NCBI RefSeq assembly: GCF_013141725.1
Contig: NZ_WHNZ01000017.1
Location: 62,001-126,000, forward strand
DNA length: 64,000 nt
Origin: Paenibacillus planticolens
Lineage (GTDB): Bacteria > Bacillota > Bacilli > Paenibacillales > NBRC-103111
Direction: 5' to 3'
How positions within the stretch are numbered: the first letter of the stretch is position 1; every line of letters starts with the position of its first letter. Shown piece by piece: positions 8,899 through 19,246 of the stretch. The notes under the pieces were generated by a model. It searched no databases. It was given only the letters and a program-made list of their open reading frames with translations, and was not told the DNA's origin. Position numbers and translations under genes: made by a program.

Positions 8899-9978
8899 TT
8901 ATTTGCGCATAGCGTCAACAATCAGTTGGCCCATAGCCAGCGTTCCGATTGCTTTGCTCTTATCGACGGCGATGTCGCCTGTGCGGTGACCCGCATCAAG
9001 CACTTCTTTCACGGCGCGTTCGATGGAATCCGCTGCATCGTGGTAACCGAACGTCAGGCGGAACATCAAAGCAACGGAAAGGATCGTTGCGATTGGGTTA
9101 GAAATTCCTTGGCCTGCGATATCAGGCGCGGAACCGTGTACCGGCTCATACAAGCCGAAGCTGCCTTCGCCAAGGGAAGCGGATGCCAGCATCCCGATGG
9201 AGCCCGTCAGCATCGCAGCTTCGTCACTCAGGATGTCGCCGAACATGTTCTCTGTCACGATGACGTCGAAGGAGGACGGACGGCGAAGCAGCTGCATCGC
9301 ACAGTTGTCTACAAGTACGTGCTCAAGCTCAACATCCGGATAATCCACAGCAATGCGGTTCACCGTTTCGCGCCATAGGCGGGATGTTTCCAGAACGTTT
9401 GCTTTATCGACGGAAGCAAGCTTTTTGCGGCGCGTGCGTGCAATATCAAACGCTTGACGAGCAATACGCTCGATTTCCGAAACATTGTATGCGCAAGTAT
9501 CTACCGCTTCTTGACCGTTCGCAGTTTCACGACGGAATTTCTCACCGAAGTAGATACCGCCCGTCAATTCACGAACAACGATCAGATCCGTACCTTCAAG
9601 AACTTCCGGTTTCAATGTGGAAGCCTCTTTCAAGCAGTCGAAGATGAACGCCGGACGAATGTTGGAGAACAAGCCAAGCGCTTTGCGAATCCCGAGAAGA
9701 CCAGTCTCCGGACGAGTCTCTTTCGGGTTGTTGTCCCATTTAGGTCCGCCTACTGCCCCTAGAAGAACAGCATCTGCGGATTGACAAACCTTCAATGTTT
9801 CTTCCGGAAGCGGTGTGCCTGTCTCATCAATGGCAATTCCGCCGAACAAGGCATGCTCGGTTTCAAATTGATAACCGAATAGCTCCTCGGTGCGTTTCAA
9901 TACTTTTTCCGCTTCTGCAACGACTTCTGGACCAATGCCGTCTCCAGCGATTACAGCAATTTTTTTCACATCTGCCAT
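8899..9978 (-). CDS. leuB: 3-isopropylmalate dehydrogenase
   Basis: A 359-residue enzyme of leucine synthesis that oxidises and decarboxylates 3-isopropylmalate with [23 protein letters not shown] lies at the N-terminus, [11 protein letters not shown] in the substrate loop, and [17 protein letters not shown] near the C-terminus with the NAD-binding residues. The ATG at 9978 matches the family N-terminus; an ATG at 9987 lies only 3 bases after AAGGAG. It is separated from leuA by an aminotransferase gene and a 641-bp gap, so it probably has its own promoter (TTGTGT/TATAGT upstream is a candidate). leuC and leuD are not in the window. Confidence 0.95.
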   Translation of the reverse strand: MADVKKIAVIAGDGIGPEVVAEAEKVLKRTEELFGYQFETEHALFGGIAIDETGTPLPEETLKVCQSADAVLLGAVGGPKWDNNPKETRPETGLLGIRKALGLFSNIRPAFIFDCLKEASTLKPEVLEGTDLIVVRELTGGIYFGEKFRRETANGQEAVDTCAYNVSEIERIARQAFDIARTRRKKLASVDKANVLETSRLWRETVNRIAVDYPDVELEHVLVDNCAMQLLRRPSSFDVIVTENMFGDILSDEAAMLTGSIGMLASASLGEGSFGLYEPVHGSAPDIAGQGISNPIATILSVALMFRLTFGYHDAADSIERAVKEVLDAGHRTGDIAVDKSKAIGTLAMGQLIVDAMRK

Positions 9979-10217
9979 GACTGTCATTCACTCCTTAGAA
10001 TAGTAAAGCTGCTAGGTAAGCATCTCTATCGACTATATGATGCTCTCATTGTAACACAAGATAATCCTTTTCATTAGATATAAAAGCTATTGCTTTAATA
10101 GGTTTCTCCTATAACAAAAAAAGACCCATTGAACGAGCTGCTCGGCCGGAAGAGCCGCCGCCTTTTAATTGGCTGGATCGAGTACCCAACCTCCGAGTTT
10201 TTTGGTAAGGCGGAGCC

Positions 10218-10340
10218 TTACTCGCCGAGCCCAATCAACAGCAATCCTGTCAGCACACCCAGCGCTCCTCCAATTTTCGACTCGCTTATTTTCAACTCTG
10301 TCAACCGTGCTGCTTGCCTGATATGCCGGCGGCCGCGCAC
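10218..10340 (-). pseudogene. Possible remnant of a polytopic membrane protein C-terminus
   Basis: A 40-codon frame from GTG 10340 ends with SKIGGALGVLTGLLLIGLGE, a single hydrophobic segment preceded by a basic stretch (GRRHIRQAARL). This resembles the last helix of MntP/YtaF-type membrane proteins, whose earlier helices are absent here. AAAAGG lies a few bases upstream of the GTG. It may be a gene remnant or chance. It lies in the 9979-10628 gap, which otherwise holds quartet C1 and short hairpins. Confidence 0.25.
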
Positions 10341-10370
10341 AGACCTTTTACTTAAATCATATCGCTTGTA

Positions 10371-10547
10371 GGAACTACAGGCCGCTATTTGAGCTAAATG
10401 GGCGGCTTTCAGACGCTAAGCGGAACTACAGGGCTTTATTTGCCCATCAAAGCGTAAATGGCACCCAACATTGATATAATAAAGGATCATAGTTCCCCTT
10501 TGCCGGAGGAAATGTGCGATACATGGAAAATAACGGATCATAGTTCC
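10371..10547. repeat. Phased palindrome quartet, family C, copy 1 (GGAACTA...)
   Basis: Units GGAACTACAGGCC at 10371, GGAACTACAGGGC at 10422, and inverted units GGATCATAGTTCC at 10484 and 10535. Starts are 51, 62 and 51 bp apart. Each unit is followed, on its inner side, by a CTATTTG/TTATTTG-like flank. It lies between leuB and the aminotransferase gene. Confidence 0.88.
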
Positions 10548-10628
10548 TTCTCGTTCCATCCTCACATAGAAAAAAGAAAAGAGCTGTCCACTAGGTCATT
10601 CTTAACCCGGCAAGACAGCCCTATTCTT

Positions 10629-11825
10629 TTAAACGCTTTGCAAGTAAGATTCCATGGCTTTCGCCAGCTTTTGCATGCCGAGAATTGTGTTCTCGCGATC
10701 TGTATGCGTGTAGTTCAGGCGCATGGTGTTGTACTGCGGATTCTCCGCATAGAAGGTGGAGCCGGGAACAAAAGCCACGCCTTCTTTTACCGCAATTTTC
10801 AGCAGATCTTCTGCGCGAATATGCGGCGGAAGCTCCACCCAAATGAACATGCCGCCCTTCGGATCTTCCCACTTCAGACCTGGCCAGTTCAATTCCTTCA
10901 AAAGGCCTGACATGAATTTCATCCGATCCAAATACTGCTCACGGATTAAAGAAATATGTGCATCGAGATCGAAGTGCTCTAGCAGATGATACAGCGTTTG
11001 CTGATCAATCGTACTGGAGTGCAGATCTGCGGATTGTTTAAAACGGGCGATTTGACGAATCAGGTTTTCGTCTCCCATCACCCAGCCCGTCCGGAAAGCA
11101 GGCGCTACCGTTTTGGAGAAGGTGCTCGTGTACACCACATTCCCGCCTTCGGCTTTACCGCCTAGCGAGAAGATGGATGGGTAGGTTTCATTTTCATCAA
11201 ATTGAATTTCCCCGTACGGGTCATCCTCAAGAATAAGCACATCCGCCTCGCGGCAAATATTCAGCAAGCCTTGACGGCGTTCCAAGCTCCATGCCCGGCC
11301 TGCCGGATTCGAGAACGTAGGAATGACATAAACCAGCTTCGGATTGTGCTGCGCCACTTTGGCGGCCAGATCTTCGAGAATCATGCCGTCGTTGTCGCTG
11401 TCGACCGAATAAATTTTCGCGCCTTTGGCTTGAAATACTTGAATCGCCGCCAAATACGTCGGTCTTTCGACCAGGATGACATCGCCTTCATCAATGTATA
11501 CGCGCGTCAACAAATCGATCGCTTGCTGGGAACCTGTCGTCAGCAGCATCTCGTCCGGTGTGACGATCATATTTTTGGCAGCCATGCGTTTGCATAACGA
11601 CTCGCGCAGCGGCTTGTACCCTTCGGTCAATCCATACTGCAGCGCTGACTTCCCGCCGCCGACAACTCGTTTAAACGCCTCACTCACCGCGTCCAATGGG
11701 AAAAACTCTTCAGCAGGCAATCCGCCGGCAAAAGAAATGATCGAGGAGCCTTGTGTCAGCTTAAGAATTTCTCTTACTGCCGAGGATGAGAAGCCTTCTA
11801 GCGATTTAGAAAATCGATATTTCAT
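10629..11825 (-). CDS. PLP-dependent class I/II aminotransferase (LysN/2-aminoadipate type)
   Basis: A 398-residue fold-type I aminotransferase. ATG 11825 is preferred, with GAAAGGA upstream; an ATG at 11837 lies inside that site. Visible features are the N-terminal FAGGLPAEEFFP segment, TTGSQQAIDL for phosphate binding, PTFSNPAGRAWSLERR, and the Schiff-base lysine in STFSKTVAPAFRTGW. These match the MocR-related/LysN subgroup, which transaminates 2-aminoadipate and also branched-chain and aromatic amino acids. Its place between leuA and leuB suggests the last step of branched-chain amino acid synthesis, but this is inference from context. Confidence 0.8.
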   Translation of the reverse strand: MKYRFSKSLEGFSSSAVREILKLTQGSSIISFAGGLPAEEFFPLDAVSEAFKRVVGGGKSALQYGLTEGYKPLRESLCKRMAAKNMIVTPDEMLLTTGSQQAIDLLTRVYIDEGDVILVERPTYLAAIQVFQAKGAKIYSVDSDNDGMILEDLAAKVAQHNPKLVYVIPTFSNPAGRAWSLERRQGLLNICREADVLILEDDPYGEIQFDENETYPSIFSLGGKAEGGNVVYTSTFSKTVAPAFRTGWVMGDENLIRQIARFKQSADLHSSTIDQQTLYHLLEHFDLDAHISLIREQYLDRMKFMSGLLKELNWPGLKWEDPKGGMFIWVELPPHIRAEDLLKIAVKEGVAFVPGSTFYAENPQYNTMRLNYTHTDRENTILGMQKLAKAMESYLQSV

Positions 11826-11855
11826 ATATGGACGCATCCTTTCGCATTTGCAGAA

Positions 11856-11889
11856 AGCACCCCTCCTCTAGTTTGGAGGTGAGGTGCTT
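11856..11889 (-). terminator. Hairpin between leuA and the aminotransferase gene
   Basis: AAGCACC pairs with GGTGCTT, with an inner TCC/GGA pairing; only a short T run follows on the minus strand. It may be a weak terminator after leuA or a leader hairpin for the aminotransferase. Confidence 0.45.
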
Positions 11890-11917
11890 ATCCGGTAGTC
11901 CCTTGGACCCTGAGTAA

Positions 11918-13468
11918 TTATATCAAAGTAACATTGCTTCTGTTGCTTGTTGGGGTTTTGCGTTTCTCAATGAGTCTGTTCACAGCGTCCAAGTAAGCCT
12001 TGGCGCTTGCTTCCAGAATATCTGTCGAGATGCCTCGTCCTTGAACGGACACATCGTTCTGTTTCAGAACGACATGCACTTCGCCGAGCGCATCTTTTCC
12101 GTGAGAAACGGACTTAATGGAATAGTCATCCAGCTCGACGTCTTCCTTCGTCGCTTTATCGATCGCGTTGTAAATGGCATCGACAGAACCGTTGCCCACA
12201 GCGCTTTCCGCCACTTCGCTGCCGTCTTGGAAGCGAACATGCACGGTTGCTGTCGGCGTCATCTGGTTGCCGTAAGCCACTTGAAGCGTGCCCAGAGCGA
12301 AAACTTCCGGCGTTTCGATCAGTTTCTCTTCGATCAGCGCGCGAATATCTTCGTCTTCCACCTGCTTCTTGCGGTCAGCCAAATCTTTGAACTTGCCGAA
12401 CGCTGCGTTCACTTGCTCCTCTGCCAAATCGTAGCCGAGGTCGATCAATTTCTCGCGGAACGCATGGCGGCCGGAGTGTTTGCCCATCACGAGCTTGCTT
12501 TCCTTGACCCCAATGGTTTCCGGGGAAATAATCTCGTAGGTCGTTTTCTCTTTGAGCATCCCATCCTGATGGATGCCCGACTCATGTGCGAACGCGTTAG
12601 CGCCGACGATCGCTTTATTGCCTGGCACCACCATGCCGGTCAGCTTGCTGACCAAACGGCTGGTGCGGTAGATCTCGTTCAATACAAGCGATGTTTTCGC
12701 TTGGTAGAAGTCCTGGCGTGTTTCCAGCGCCAGCACGACTTCCTCGATCGAGGTGTTCCCTGCTCGCTCGCCAATGCCGTTGATGGTGCCTTCGATTTGG
12801 TCGGCACCATTCAATACCGCCGCTAGCGCGTTGGCTGTCGCCATGCCAAGGTCGTCATGGCAGTGTGCGCTCAGCTGGATTTTCTCAATGCCTGGGACAG
12901 TGTCCTTCAGCATTTTGAAAATATTCCCGTAGTCGTACGGCGTCATATAACCGACTGTATCTGGAATATTCACAACCGAAGCCCCGGCACGGATAGCCAT
13001 TGCCGTCACTTCCGCGATGAAATCGAGCTCCGTGCGGCCGGCATCCTCGAGTGAAAACTCGATTTTGCTGAAATACTTCTTCGCATATTTAATCGCGGCT
13101 TCCGCGGTCTCCAGCACTTGGTGCTTCTCCATCTTCAGCTTATGCTTCCGATGGATCGGGGACGTTGCCAAAAATAAATGAATACATGGGTCCTGAGCGC
13201 CCTGCAGCGCTTCGCGAACGGCCTCGATGTCCGTCTCTTTCGAGCGGGACAGGCCGATCACTGAGGCGTTCTTAACGGCTCTCGCTACGGCATTAACGCC
13301 TGCCAAGTCACCAGGTGATGCAGCCGGGAAGCCGGCCTCCATCCGATCGACACCCAGCTTCTCAAGTTGAAGCGCGATTTCGACCTTCTCCTGTGTGTTC
13401 AGGTTCACGCCTGGCGATTGTTCTCCGTCTCTGAGCGTTGTATCAAAGATGTAGATTTTGCGCACCAT
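11918..13468 (-). CDS. leuA: 2-isopropylmalate synthase
   Basis: A 516-residue enzyme that condenses acetyl-CoA with 2-ketoisovalerate, the first committed step to leucine. The N-terminal TIM barrel has [14 protein letters not shown] with the metal-binding Asp, the metal site AHCHDD, and NGIGERAGN. The C-terminal LeuA regulatory domain spans about 390-510, where leucine feedback inhibition would act. The ATG at 13468 follows AGGAGGTGACC; the GTG at 13474 lies inside the ribosome site. It is downstream of ilvC with a 327-bp gap that holds several hairpins, so separate expression or processing is likely. Confidence 0.95.
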   Translation of the reverse strand: MVRKIYIFDTTLRDGEQSPGVNLNTQEKVEIALQLEKLGVDRMEAGFPAASPGDLAGVNAVARAVKNASVIGLSRSKETDIEAVREALQGAQDPCIHLFLATSPIHRKHKLKMEKHQVLETAEAAIKYAKKYFSKIEFSLEDAGRTELDFIAEVTAMAIRAGASVVNIPDTVGYMTPYDYGNIFKMLKDTVPGIEKIQLSAHCHDDLGMATANALAAVLNGADQIEGTINGIGERAGNTSIEEVVLALETRQDFYQAKTSLVLNEIYRTSRLVSKLTGMVVPGNKAIVGANAFAHESGIHQDGMLKEKTTYEIISPETIGVKESKLVMGKHSGRHAFREKLIDLGYDLAEEQVNAAFGKFKDLADRKKQVEDEDIRALIEEKLIETPEVFALGTLQVAYGNQMTPTATVHVRFQDGSEVAESAVGNGSVDAIYNAIDKATKEDVELDDYSIKSVSHGKDALGEVHVVLKQNDVSVQGRGISTDILEASAKAYLDAVNRLIEKRKTPTSNRSNVTLI

Positions 13469-13563
13469 GGTCACCTCCTAAAAGATTTCTAGCAAATGGA
13501 TTAAAACCTACTTCAAACTGCCGACCGTTCCGTTCTTCAGCATTTGTCTCCGATCGTTTCTTG

Positions 13564-13612
13564 AAAACTTGTCCCCTCATCTAAATTAAACAAAAGGTTG
13601 GGACATGTTTTC
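13564..13612 (-). other. Long hairpin in the leuA leader
   Basis: On the minus strand TTGAAAACATGTCCC pairs with GGGGACAAGTTTTCAA, about 15 bp with one or two mismatches, about 100 bases upstream of leuA. It has no T run after it. It could stabilise or regulate leuA mRNA. Confidence 0.5.
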
Positions 13613-13678
13613 AAATACGAACGCTTCGCTTCTCCGACAAACACTGAGCCCTCCACTGAGCAATTCCAAGAAGGTTTT

Positions 13679-13703
13679 AAAAATTTACAGATAAATTTTT
13701 ACT
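13679..13703. other. AT-only hairpin between ilvC and leuA
   Basis: AAAAATTTA and TAAATTTTT flank a 4-base loop, a perfect 9-bp arm made only of A and T. Its role is unknown; it may be a weak terminator or a processing site. Confidence 0.4.
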
Positions 13704-13718
13704 CGTCTAAATAGTATT

Positions 13719-13760
13719 CACAGGGAGTGACTGGGAAATTCTCCTCATTCACTCCCTGTG
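13719..13760 (-). terminator. Strong hairpin after ilvC
   Basis: Perfect 12-bp arms CACAGGGAGTGA and TCACTCCCTGTG lie 36 bases downstream of the ilvC stop. There is no clear T run on the minus strand, so it may act as an mRNA 3' stabiliser rather than a terminator. Confidence 0.55.
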
Positions 13761-13795
13761 GGATGTATAACTATATGATTCAATAAAGCGTTACA

Positions 13796-14848
<1,053 letters not shown>

Positions 14849-14984
14849 TCAACGGTTACCCCTGCTGCTTGGTCGGACAGTTGACCAGGTCAACGACCAG
14901 CCTTTTAAAGCGCTAAAGAGTCCACCGCTCAAAGCCCCACTCAAGGAGGCTTGCCTACTTTTTCACATTGCTGTATTTGATGAT

Positions 14985-15476
14985 TTATCTAACTGAGCCC
15001 CGAATCATGGCCGTTGCTCCCGTACGGGAAAGTTCACGAATGCCATAAGGACGAAGCAATTCTACCATTGCATCTATTTTATCTGAATCTCCCACAACTT
15101 GCACGATAATTGACGCTGGGCCAATATCGACAACCGCTGCACGGAATGTTTCAACAATTCCGAGAATTTCAGGACGCATGATAGGTTCTGCATTTACTTT
15201 AATGAGTGCAAGCTCTCTGGCTACCATCGGGTTTGAGCTGAGGTCGACCACTTTGATAACGTCGATCAACTTGTACAGCTGCTTGGAGATTTGCTCCAGC
15301 GTGCTGTCATCCCCCGTTGTTACGATAACCATCCGGGAAAGTCCGAGTTCTTCGGACTCCCCTACCGTAATACTTTCAATATTGAAGCCTCGGCGTCCGA
15401 ACAAACCGGAAACGCGCTGCAGAACACCGGGCTGATTGTTTACGAGTACGGAAACTGTATGTTTAGTTGTCGTCAT
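14985..15476 (-). CDS. ilvN: Acetolactate synthase small (regulatory) subunit
   Basis: A 163-residue protein with an N-terminal ACT domain ([20 protein letters not shown] at about 8-27, FNIESITVG next) that binds valine for feedback inhibition, and a C-terminal IlvH-type domain. Its start overlaps the ilvB stop by four bases (ATGA), a sign of coupled translation of the two subunits. Confidence 0.95.
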   Translation of the reverse strand: MTTTKHTVSVLVNNQPGVLQRVSGLFGRRGFNIESITVGESEELGLSRMVIVTTGDDSTLEQISKQLYKLIDVIKVVDLSSNPMVARELALIKVNAEPIMRPEILGIVETFRAAVVDIGPASIIVQVVGDSDKIDAMVELLRPYGIRELSRTGATAMIRGSVR

Positions 15477-17218
15477 TCCGAATCCCCCATTAACATATCG
15501 CTAATTGTATCGCCCGCTTTAACCATTGGGAACACGTTCTCTCCTTTTGGTACGACGAAATCAATCAAGACCGGTCCAGGTGTATCAAGTGCTTCCTGCC
15601 ATACTTTTCTTGCTTCTTCCTTCGTCGTTGCGCGCAAGCCCTTAACGCCGTATGCTTCCGCAAGTTTCACGAAATCCGGGCTGCCGGCCAGATCGATATG
15701 GCTGTAGCGGTTATCATAAATGATTTCTTGCCATTGGCGAACCATACCGAGTACTTGGTTATTCAAAATAACAATTTTCACCGGGATGTTGTTAATTGCA
15801 CAGATAGCAAGCTCTTGCGCACACATTTGAACGCCGCCGTCACCGTTGATGGAAACAACCAGTTTATCCGGGTTGCCCATTTGTGCGCCGATCGCGGAAG
15901 GGAAGCCAAAGCCCATCGTACCGAGTCCGCCGGAAGTTACCAGAGAGCGCGGGTTTTTGAACTTGTAGAACTGAGCAGCCCACATTTGATGTTGACCGAC
16001 GTCCGTTGTTACGATCGCTTCGCCTTTCGTCGTCTCGCTAATCATTTCAACAACGAATTGCGGTTTCAGTTCTGTTTCCGTGTCGCCGTATTTCAGCGGG
16101 AACTTCTCTTTGTTCGCTTGAACTTCAGCAATCCATGCTGCGCTCTTCGCAGGCTTAGCTTTTTGATTGGCCAAAGCCAGAACAGCTTTCACATCGCCGA
16201 CGCACGGGATATCGGTTTTCACGTTTTTGCCGATTTCCGCAGGATCCACATCGATATGAGCGATTGTTTTCACCCTAGGAGCAAAACCGTTCAAGTTCAT
16301 CGTCACACGGTCATCGAATCTCGAACCGATGGAAATCAGGAGGTCCGCATTCTGAATGGCAGTGTTCGCTGTATATGTTCCGTGCATCCCCGGCATGCCG
16401 AGCCATAGCTCGTGTGCGCTTGGGAAGCCGCTGAGTCCGAGCAACGTCGTTGCCACCGGAATTTGCGTAGCATTCACGAACTCGATCAATTCTTGGGATG
16501 CGTCTGCGTAAACAACGCCGCCTCCTGCAATGATCACCGGACGCTCTGCTTCTTCGATCGCTTTCAGCAGCTTGTCGACTTGCAGCTTGTTCGGCTGCAC
16601 CGTTGGATTGTAGCCGCGGATGTTTACATCCGATACCGGTTTAAATATCGTTTTATGAGCGGAGACATCCTTTGGTATGTCAATGAGAACCGGACCTTTA
16701 CGACCTGAGTTCGCAATATGGAACGCTTCATGAATGATGCGCGGCAGATCGTTTACGTCTCGAACCAAGTAGCTGTGTTTCGTAATGGGCATTGTAATCC
16801 CCGTAATATCTGCTTCTTGGAAAGCGTCCGTACCGATAAAGTTTGTTGCAACATTCCCTGTTATAACGACGAGCGGAACGGAATCCATATATGCGGTAGC
16901 TATCCCAGTGACGAGGTTCGTAGCCCCCGGCCCTGATGTAGCGATACATACGCCAACCTTGCCTGTGGAACGTGCATATCCATCGGCTGCGTGAATGGCT
17001 CCTTGCTCATGTCTTGTTAACAGGTGATTAAAATCGGAAAAGCCATGCATCGCATCGTAGATGTACAAAACAGCGCCGCCCGGATATCCAAAGACGCAGT
17101 CCACACCCTCCAGCAATAGGCTTCTTAGCAGAATTTCGGAGCCTGTGATCAGGTCCGGTTTCATCAGCTTGTCAATCAGTTCTTCTTTTGACCTCTTTGG
17201 TTCAGTTTGAACATTCAT
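15473..17218 (-). CDS. ilvB: Acetolactate synthase large (catalytic) subunit
   Basis: A 581-residue TPP- and FAD-dependent enzyme making acetolactate or acetohydroxybutyrate. ATG 17218 follows GAGGAGG with good spacing; an ORF extension to 17248 has no better site. Visible motifs are [16 protein letters not shown] with the TPP-activating region, [20 protein letters not shown] with the catalytic Glu, and the TPP-Mg motif [19 protein letters not shown] (about 440-458). It heads the operon behind a T-box leader and is followed by ilvN with a 4-base overlap. Confidence 0.96.
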   Translation of the reverse strand: MNVQTEPKRSKEELIDKLMKPDLITGSEILLRSLLLEGVDCVFGYPGGAVLYIYDAMHGFSDFNHLLTRHEQGAIHAADGYARSTGKVGVCIATSGPGATNLVTGIATAYMDSVPLVVITGNVATNFIGTDAFQEADITGITMPITKHSYLVRDVNDLPRIIHEAFHIANSGRKGPVLIDIPKDVSAHKTIFKPVSDVNIRGYNPTVQPNKLQVDKLLKAIEEAERPVIIAGGGVVYADASQELIEFVNATQIPVATTLLGLSGFPSAHELWLGMPGMHGTYTANTAIQNADLLISIGSRFDDRVTMNLNGFAPRVKTIAHIDVDPAEIGKNVKTDIPCVGDVKAVLALANQKAKPAKSAAWIAEVQANKEKFPLKYGDTETELKPQFVVEMISETTKGEAIVTTDVGQHQMWAAQFYKFKNPRSLVTSGGLGTMGFGFPSAIGAQMGNPDKLVVSINGDGGVQMCAQELAICAINNIPVKIVILNNQVLGMVRQWQEIIYDNRYSHIDLAGSPDFVKLAEAYGVKGLRATTKEEARKVWQEALDTPGPVLIDFVVPKGENVFPMVKAGDTISDMLMGDSE

Positions 17219-17270
17219 TGTGATCCTCCTCTCAAAAAGTAAGTTCATGTCATGCCTCGAGCTTTCTTAG

Positions 17271-17629
17271 ACAATAAGAAAAACCCCTGTTCATCCCGCA
17301 CACGCACATAGCGTGCTAAACGGGACGAAAGGGGTTTAAGCTTCCGTGGTACCACCCAAATTTGCTACGCGCCTCACAGCACATAGCCTTAGCAGGTATG
17401 TTCGAAAAGAACAATACCCTCAGCACGATAACGTGTGCTTTTCCGATTCTCCCTACGCTTGCAGCCAATGCCGTAAGTTTCAGGAAAACAGCTCCGAGGT
17501 GACTTCGTACGTAAGGGATTAAGGCGATGGTTTCAGCAAGCCCAACGCTCTCTGCGCATAAGTGCCCTTATGACTTCTTCCTCTTCATAGCCGATTCATT
17601 CGTGTAGATCATCAGATAAGATGATTTAG
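17271..17629 (-). ncRNA. T-box riboswitch leader of the ilv operon (candidate valine specifier GUC)
   Basis: Read on the minus strand, the leader has the AGAGAG K-turn motif, the GGGCTTGCTGAAA start of stem I, a specifier stretch GAAGTCACCTCGGAGC, the T-box TGGGTGGTACCACGG at 17344-17358, and a terminator hairpin at 17281-17337 with AAACCCC/GGGGTTT followed by TTTTTC. By analogy with GAA-NNN-A specifier loops, the codon is GTC at 17501-17503, which would sense uncharged valine tRNA. The ATG of ilvB lies about 55 bases downstream of the terminator. Confidence 0.9.
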
Positions 17630-17634
17630 AGATT

Positions 17635-17663
17635 ATTATATGCATCCCCGAAGCATTAGTCAA
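17635..17663 (-). promoter_or_regulatory. Sigma-A-type promoter of the ilv operon
   Basis: TTGACT (17658-17663) and TATAAT (17635-17640) on the minus strand, 17 bp apart, just upstream of the T-box leader. Confidence 0.85.
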
Positions 17664-17822
17664 TAGCAGAAAAAATAAAAGAAGCGGAATTGAGGGAATA
17701 TATCATCAATTCAGGAAATAAAGGCTTCTGCCAGTAGGCTTAGGACATGCTCATCTTGAGCTCGCCTCGATTCAAAGGCCGCATAACCAATGGGTACGCT
17801 GCGCTCACCCCAATCCAAAATA

Positions 17823-17856
17823 AAAAAGCTTGCCCCCTTACGGGGACAAGCTTTCA
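17823..17856 (-). terminator. Terminator after rplT
   Basis: AAAGCTTGTCCCC pairs with GGGGGCAAGCTTT on the minus strand, followed by a T run. Confidence 0.9.
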
Positions 17857-17872
17857 GAACGCTAAGCGAAGC

Positions 17873-18232
17873 TTACGCGTTTACTTTTGCTTTTGCAGCT
17901 GTTGCCAAATCGTTGAACGCTTTAGCATCGTTTACAGCCAAATCAGCCAAGATTTTGCGGTTGATGTCGATACCAGCCAATTTCAGGCCGTGCATCAATT
18001 TGCTGTAGCTCAAGCCGTTTTGACGAGCGCCTGCATTGATACGAGTGATCCACAGTCTGCGGAAATTACGTTTCGTTTGGCGACGGTCACGGTAAGCATA
18101 CACTAAAGATTTCATTACTTGCTCTTTAGCTGTTTTAAATAAACGGTGTTTAGAACCGAAATAACCTTTTGCTAGTTTCAAAATTTTCTTACGACGGTGA
18201 GCGCGAATAAATCCGCCCTTGACTCTTGCCAT
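17873..18232 (-). CDS. rplT: 50S ribosomal protein L20
   Basis: A 119-residue, very basic protein beginning [20 protein letters not shown]. It binds 23S rRNA early in 50S assembly and, in Firmicutes, represses its own operon by binding the infC leader. It is last in infC-rpmI-rplT and is followed by a terminator. AGGAGG lies upstream of the start. Confidence 0.98.
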   Translation of the reverse strand: MARVKGGFIRAHRRKKILKLAKGYFGSKHRLFKTAKEQVMKSLVYAYRDRRQTKRNFRRLWITRINAGARQNGLSYSKLMHGLKLAGIDINRKILADLAVNDAKAFNDLATAAKAKVNA

Positions 18233-18279
18233 TGTGAACTACCTCCTGGGATATATAAATGATGTTCGAATGCTAAAAA

Positions 18280-18483
18280 TTAACCTTTGATAAGTGTCAG
18301 TTGTTGTTGCAAACGACGTACATCGCCAGGAGCCATAACTGGGTTCGTGGACAAAACGCGTTTTGTACGTGAAGATTTACCGGAAAGCAAGTGGTTCTTA
18401 CCTTGCTTGTATCTCATCACTTTGCCTGTGCCAGTAATTTTGAAACGGCCTTTCAGGCTGCTGTGTGTTTTCATTTTCGGCAT
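18280..18483 (-). CDS. rpmI: 50S ribosomal protein L35
   Basis: A 67-residue basic protein, MPKMKTHSSLKGRFKITGTG at the start and a C-terminal DVRRLQQQL. Its place between infC and rplT is the usual Firmicutes order. Confidence 0.98.
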   Translation of the reverse strand: MPKMKTHSSLKGRFKITGTGKVMRYKQGKNHLLSGKSSRTKRVLSTNPVMAPGDVRRLQQQLTLIKG

Positions 18484-18513
18484 GGTGTAGTTCCTCCTAA
18501 TTTAGTATATCGC

Positions 18514-19029
18514 CTACGTTGTCGCCTTCGGCGTTAAGATCATGATCATGCTTCTTCCCTCAAGCTTAGGAGCGCGCTCCTGTGAGGAAATGTCTGCTGT
18601 TTCAGTAGCCAGACGTTCAAGCACTCTGCGACCAATCTCCGAGTGCGCTATTTCACGCCCGCGGAATCTGACGCTGGCTTTTACTTTATCGCCATCGCCA
18701 AGAAATTTAACCGCGTTGCGAAGCTTCGTTTGGAAGTCATGTTCATCGATCGTCGCGCTTAAGCGAATCTCTTTGATATCCACGATCTTCTGATTCTTAC
18801 GAGCTTCTTTCTCTTTCTTCTGTGTTTCATAACGGAATTTACCGTAATCCATGATGCGGCATACAGGCGGCTTCGCCGTCGGTGCCACGTTCACTAAATC
18901 CAAGTTCGCGTCGAGTGCGATTTGAAGAGCTTCGCGAATCGGCGTAATGCCGAGTTGTTCTCCGTCCGCCCCGATCAGGCGTACTTCCTTCACACGAATC
19001 TCATCATTAATCATATGGTCTTTGCTAAT
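18514..19029 (-). CDS. infC: Translation initiation factor IF-3 (ATT start)
   Basis: A 171-residue protein with the N-terminal domain [20 protein letters not shown], a central basic linker ([14 protein letters not shown]) and the C-terminal domain ending [10 protein letters not shown]. It binds the 30S subunit and enforces start-codon selection. The best start is ATT at 19027-19029: GGAGGTGG precedes it with normal spacing, and no ATG or GTG fits as well (an ATG lies five codons later). A non-canonical start is a known autoregulation device for infC, because IF-3 itself rejects it. The reading frame runs open upstream to 19155, but that part lies in the leader. Confidence 0.95.
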   Translation of the reverse strand: MSKDHMINDEIRVKEVRLIGADGEQLGITPIREALQIALDANLDLVNVAPTAKPPVCRIMDYGKFRYETQKKEKEARKNQKIVDIKEIRLSATIDEHDFQTKLRNAVKFLGDGDKVKASVRFRGREIAHSEIGRRVLERLATETADISSQERAPKLEGRSMIMILTPKATT

Positions 19030-19038
19030 AGTGTTCCA

Positions 19039-19212
19039 CCTCCAAAAAGTATGTACCTCTCTATCCAATATAAAAAAGATGTGGGCACTGGTAACGGCCC
19101 ACATCTTCATCAATAACAGGTTTAAGCAACCTATTGAGCATTCTTGATGATTCATTCAAACCAGCCAACGGGTTGTCGGTCAGGTGAGAAGCGGGCGCTT
19201 CTGCTTTTACTT
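19039..19212 (-). ncRNA. L20-type ribosomal protein leader of infC-rpmI-rplT
   Basis: Between promoter and infC, the minus strand has AGAAGCGCCCGCTTCTCACC-type stems and then a terminator-like hairpin AAGATGTGGGC/GCCCACATCTT followed by six T (about 19068-19104). This is the arrangement of the Firmicutes L20 attenuator, where L20 binding favours the terminator. Confidence 0.75.
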
Positions 19213-19217
19213 GAAGT

Positions 19218-19246
19218 ATAATATCATCTCGGCGATGAAAAGTCAA
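19218..19246 (-). promoter_or_regulatory. Sigma-A-type promoter of infC-rpmI-rplT
   Basis: TTGACT (19241-19246) and TATTAT (19218-19223) on the minus strand with a 17-bp spacer. The -35 box overlaps the stop region of the upstream GT2 gene. Confidence 0.85.

Noticed and set aside
10129..10371. An 80-residue plus-strand frame upstream of quartet C1
   Set aside because: No ribosome site, no recognisable protein; the region is a control or remnant area.
13469..13795. A second T-box before leuA
   Set aside because: No TGGNACC-type T-box sequence or AGAGAG motif; only hairpins.
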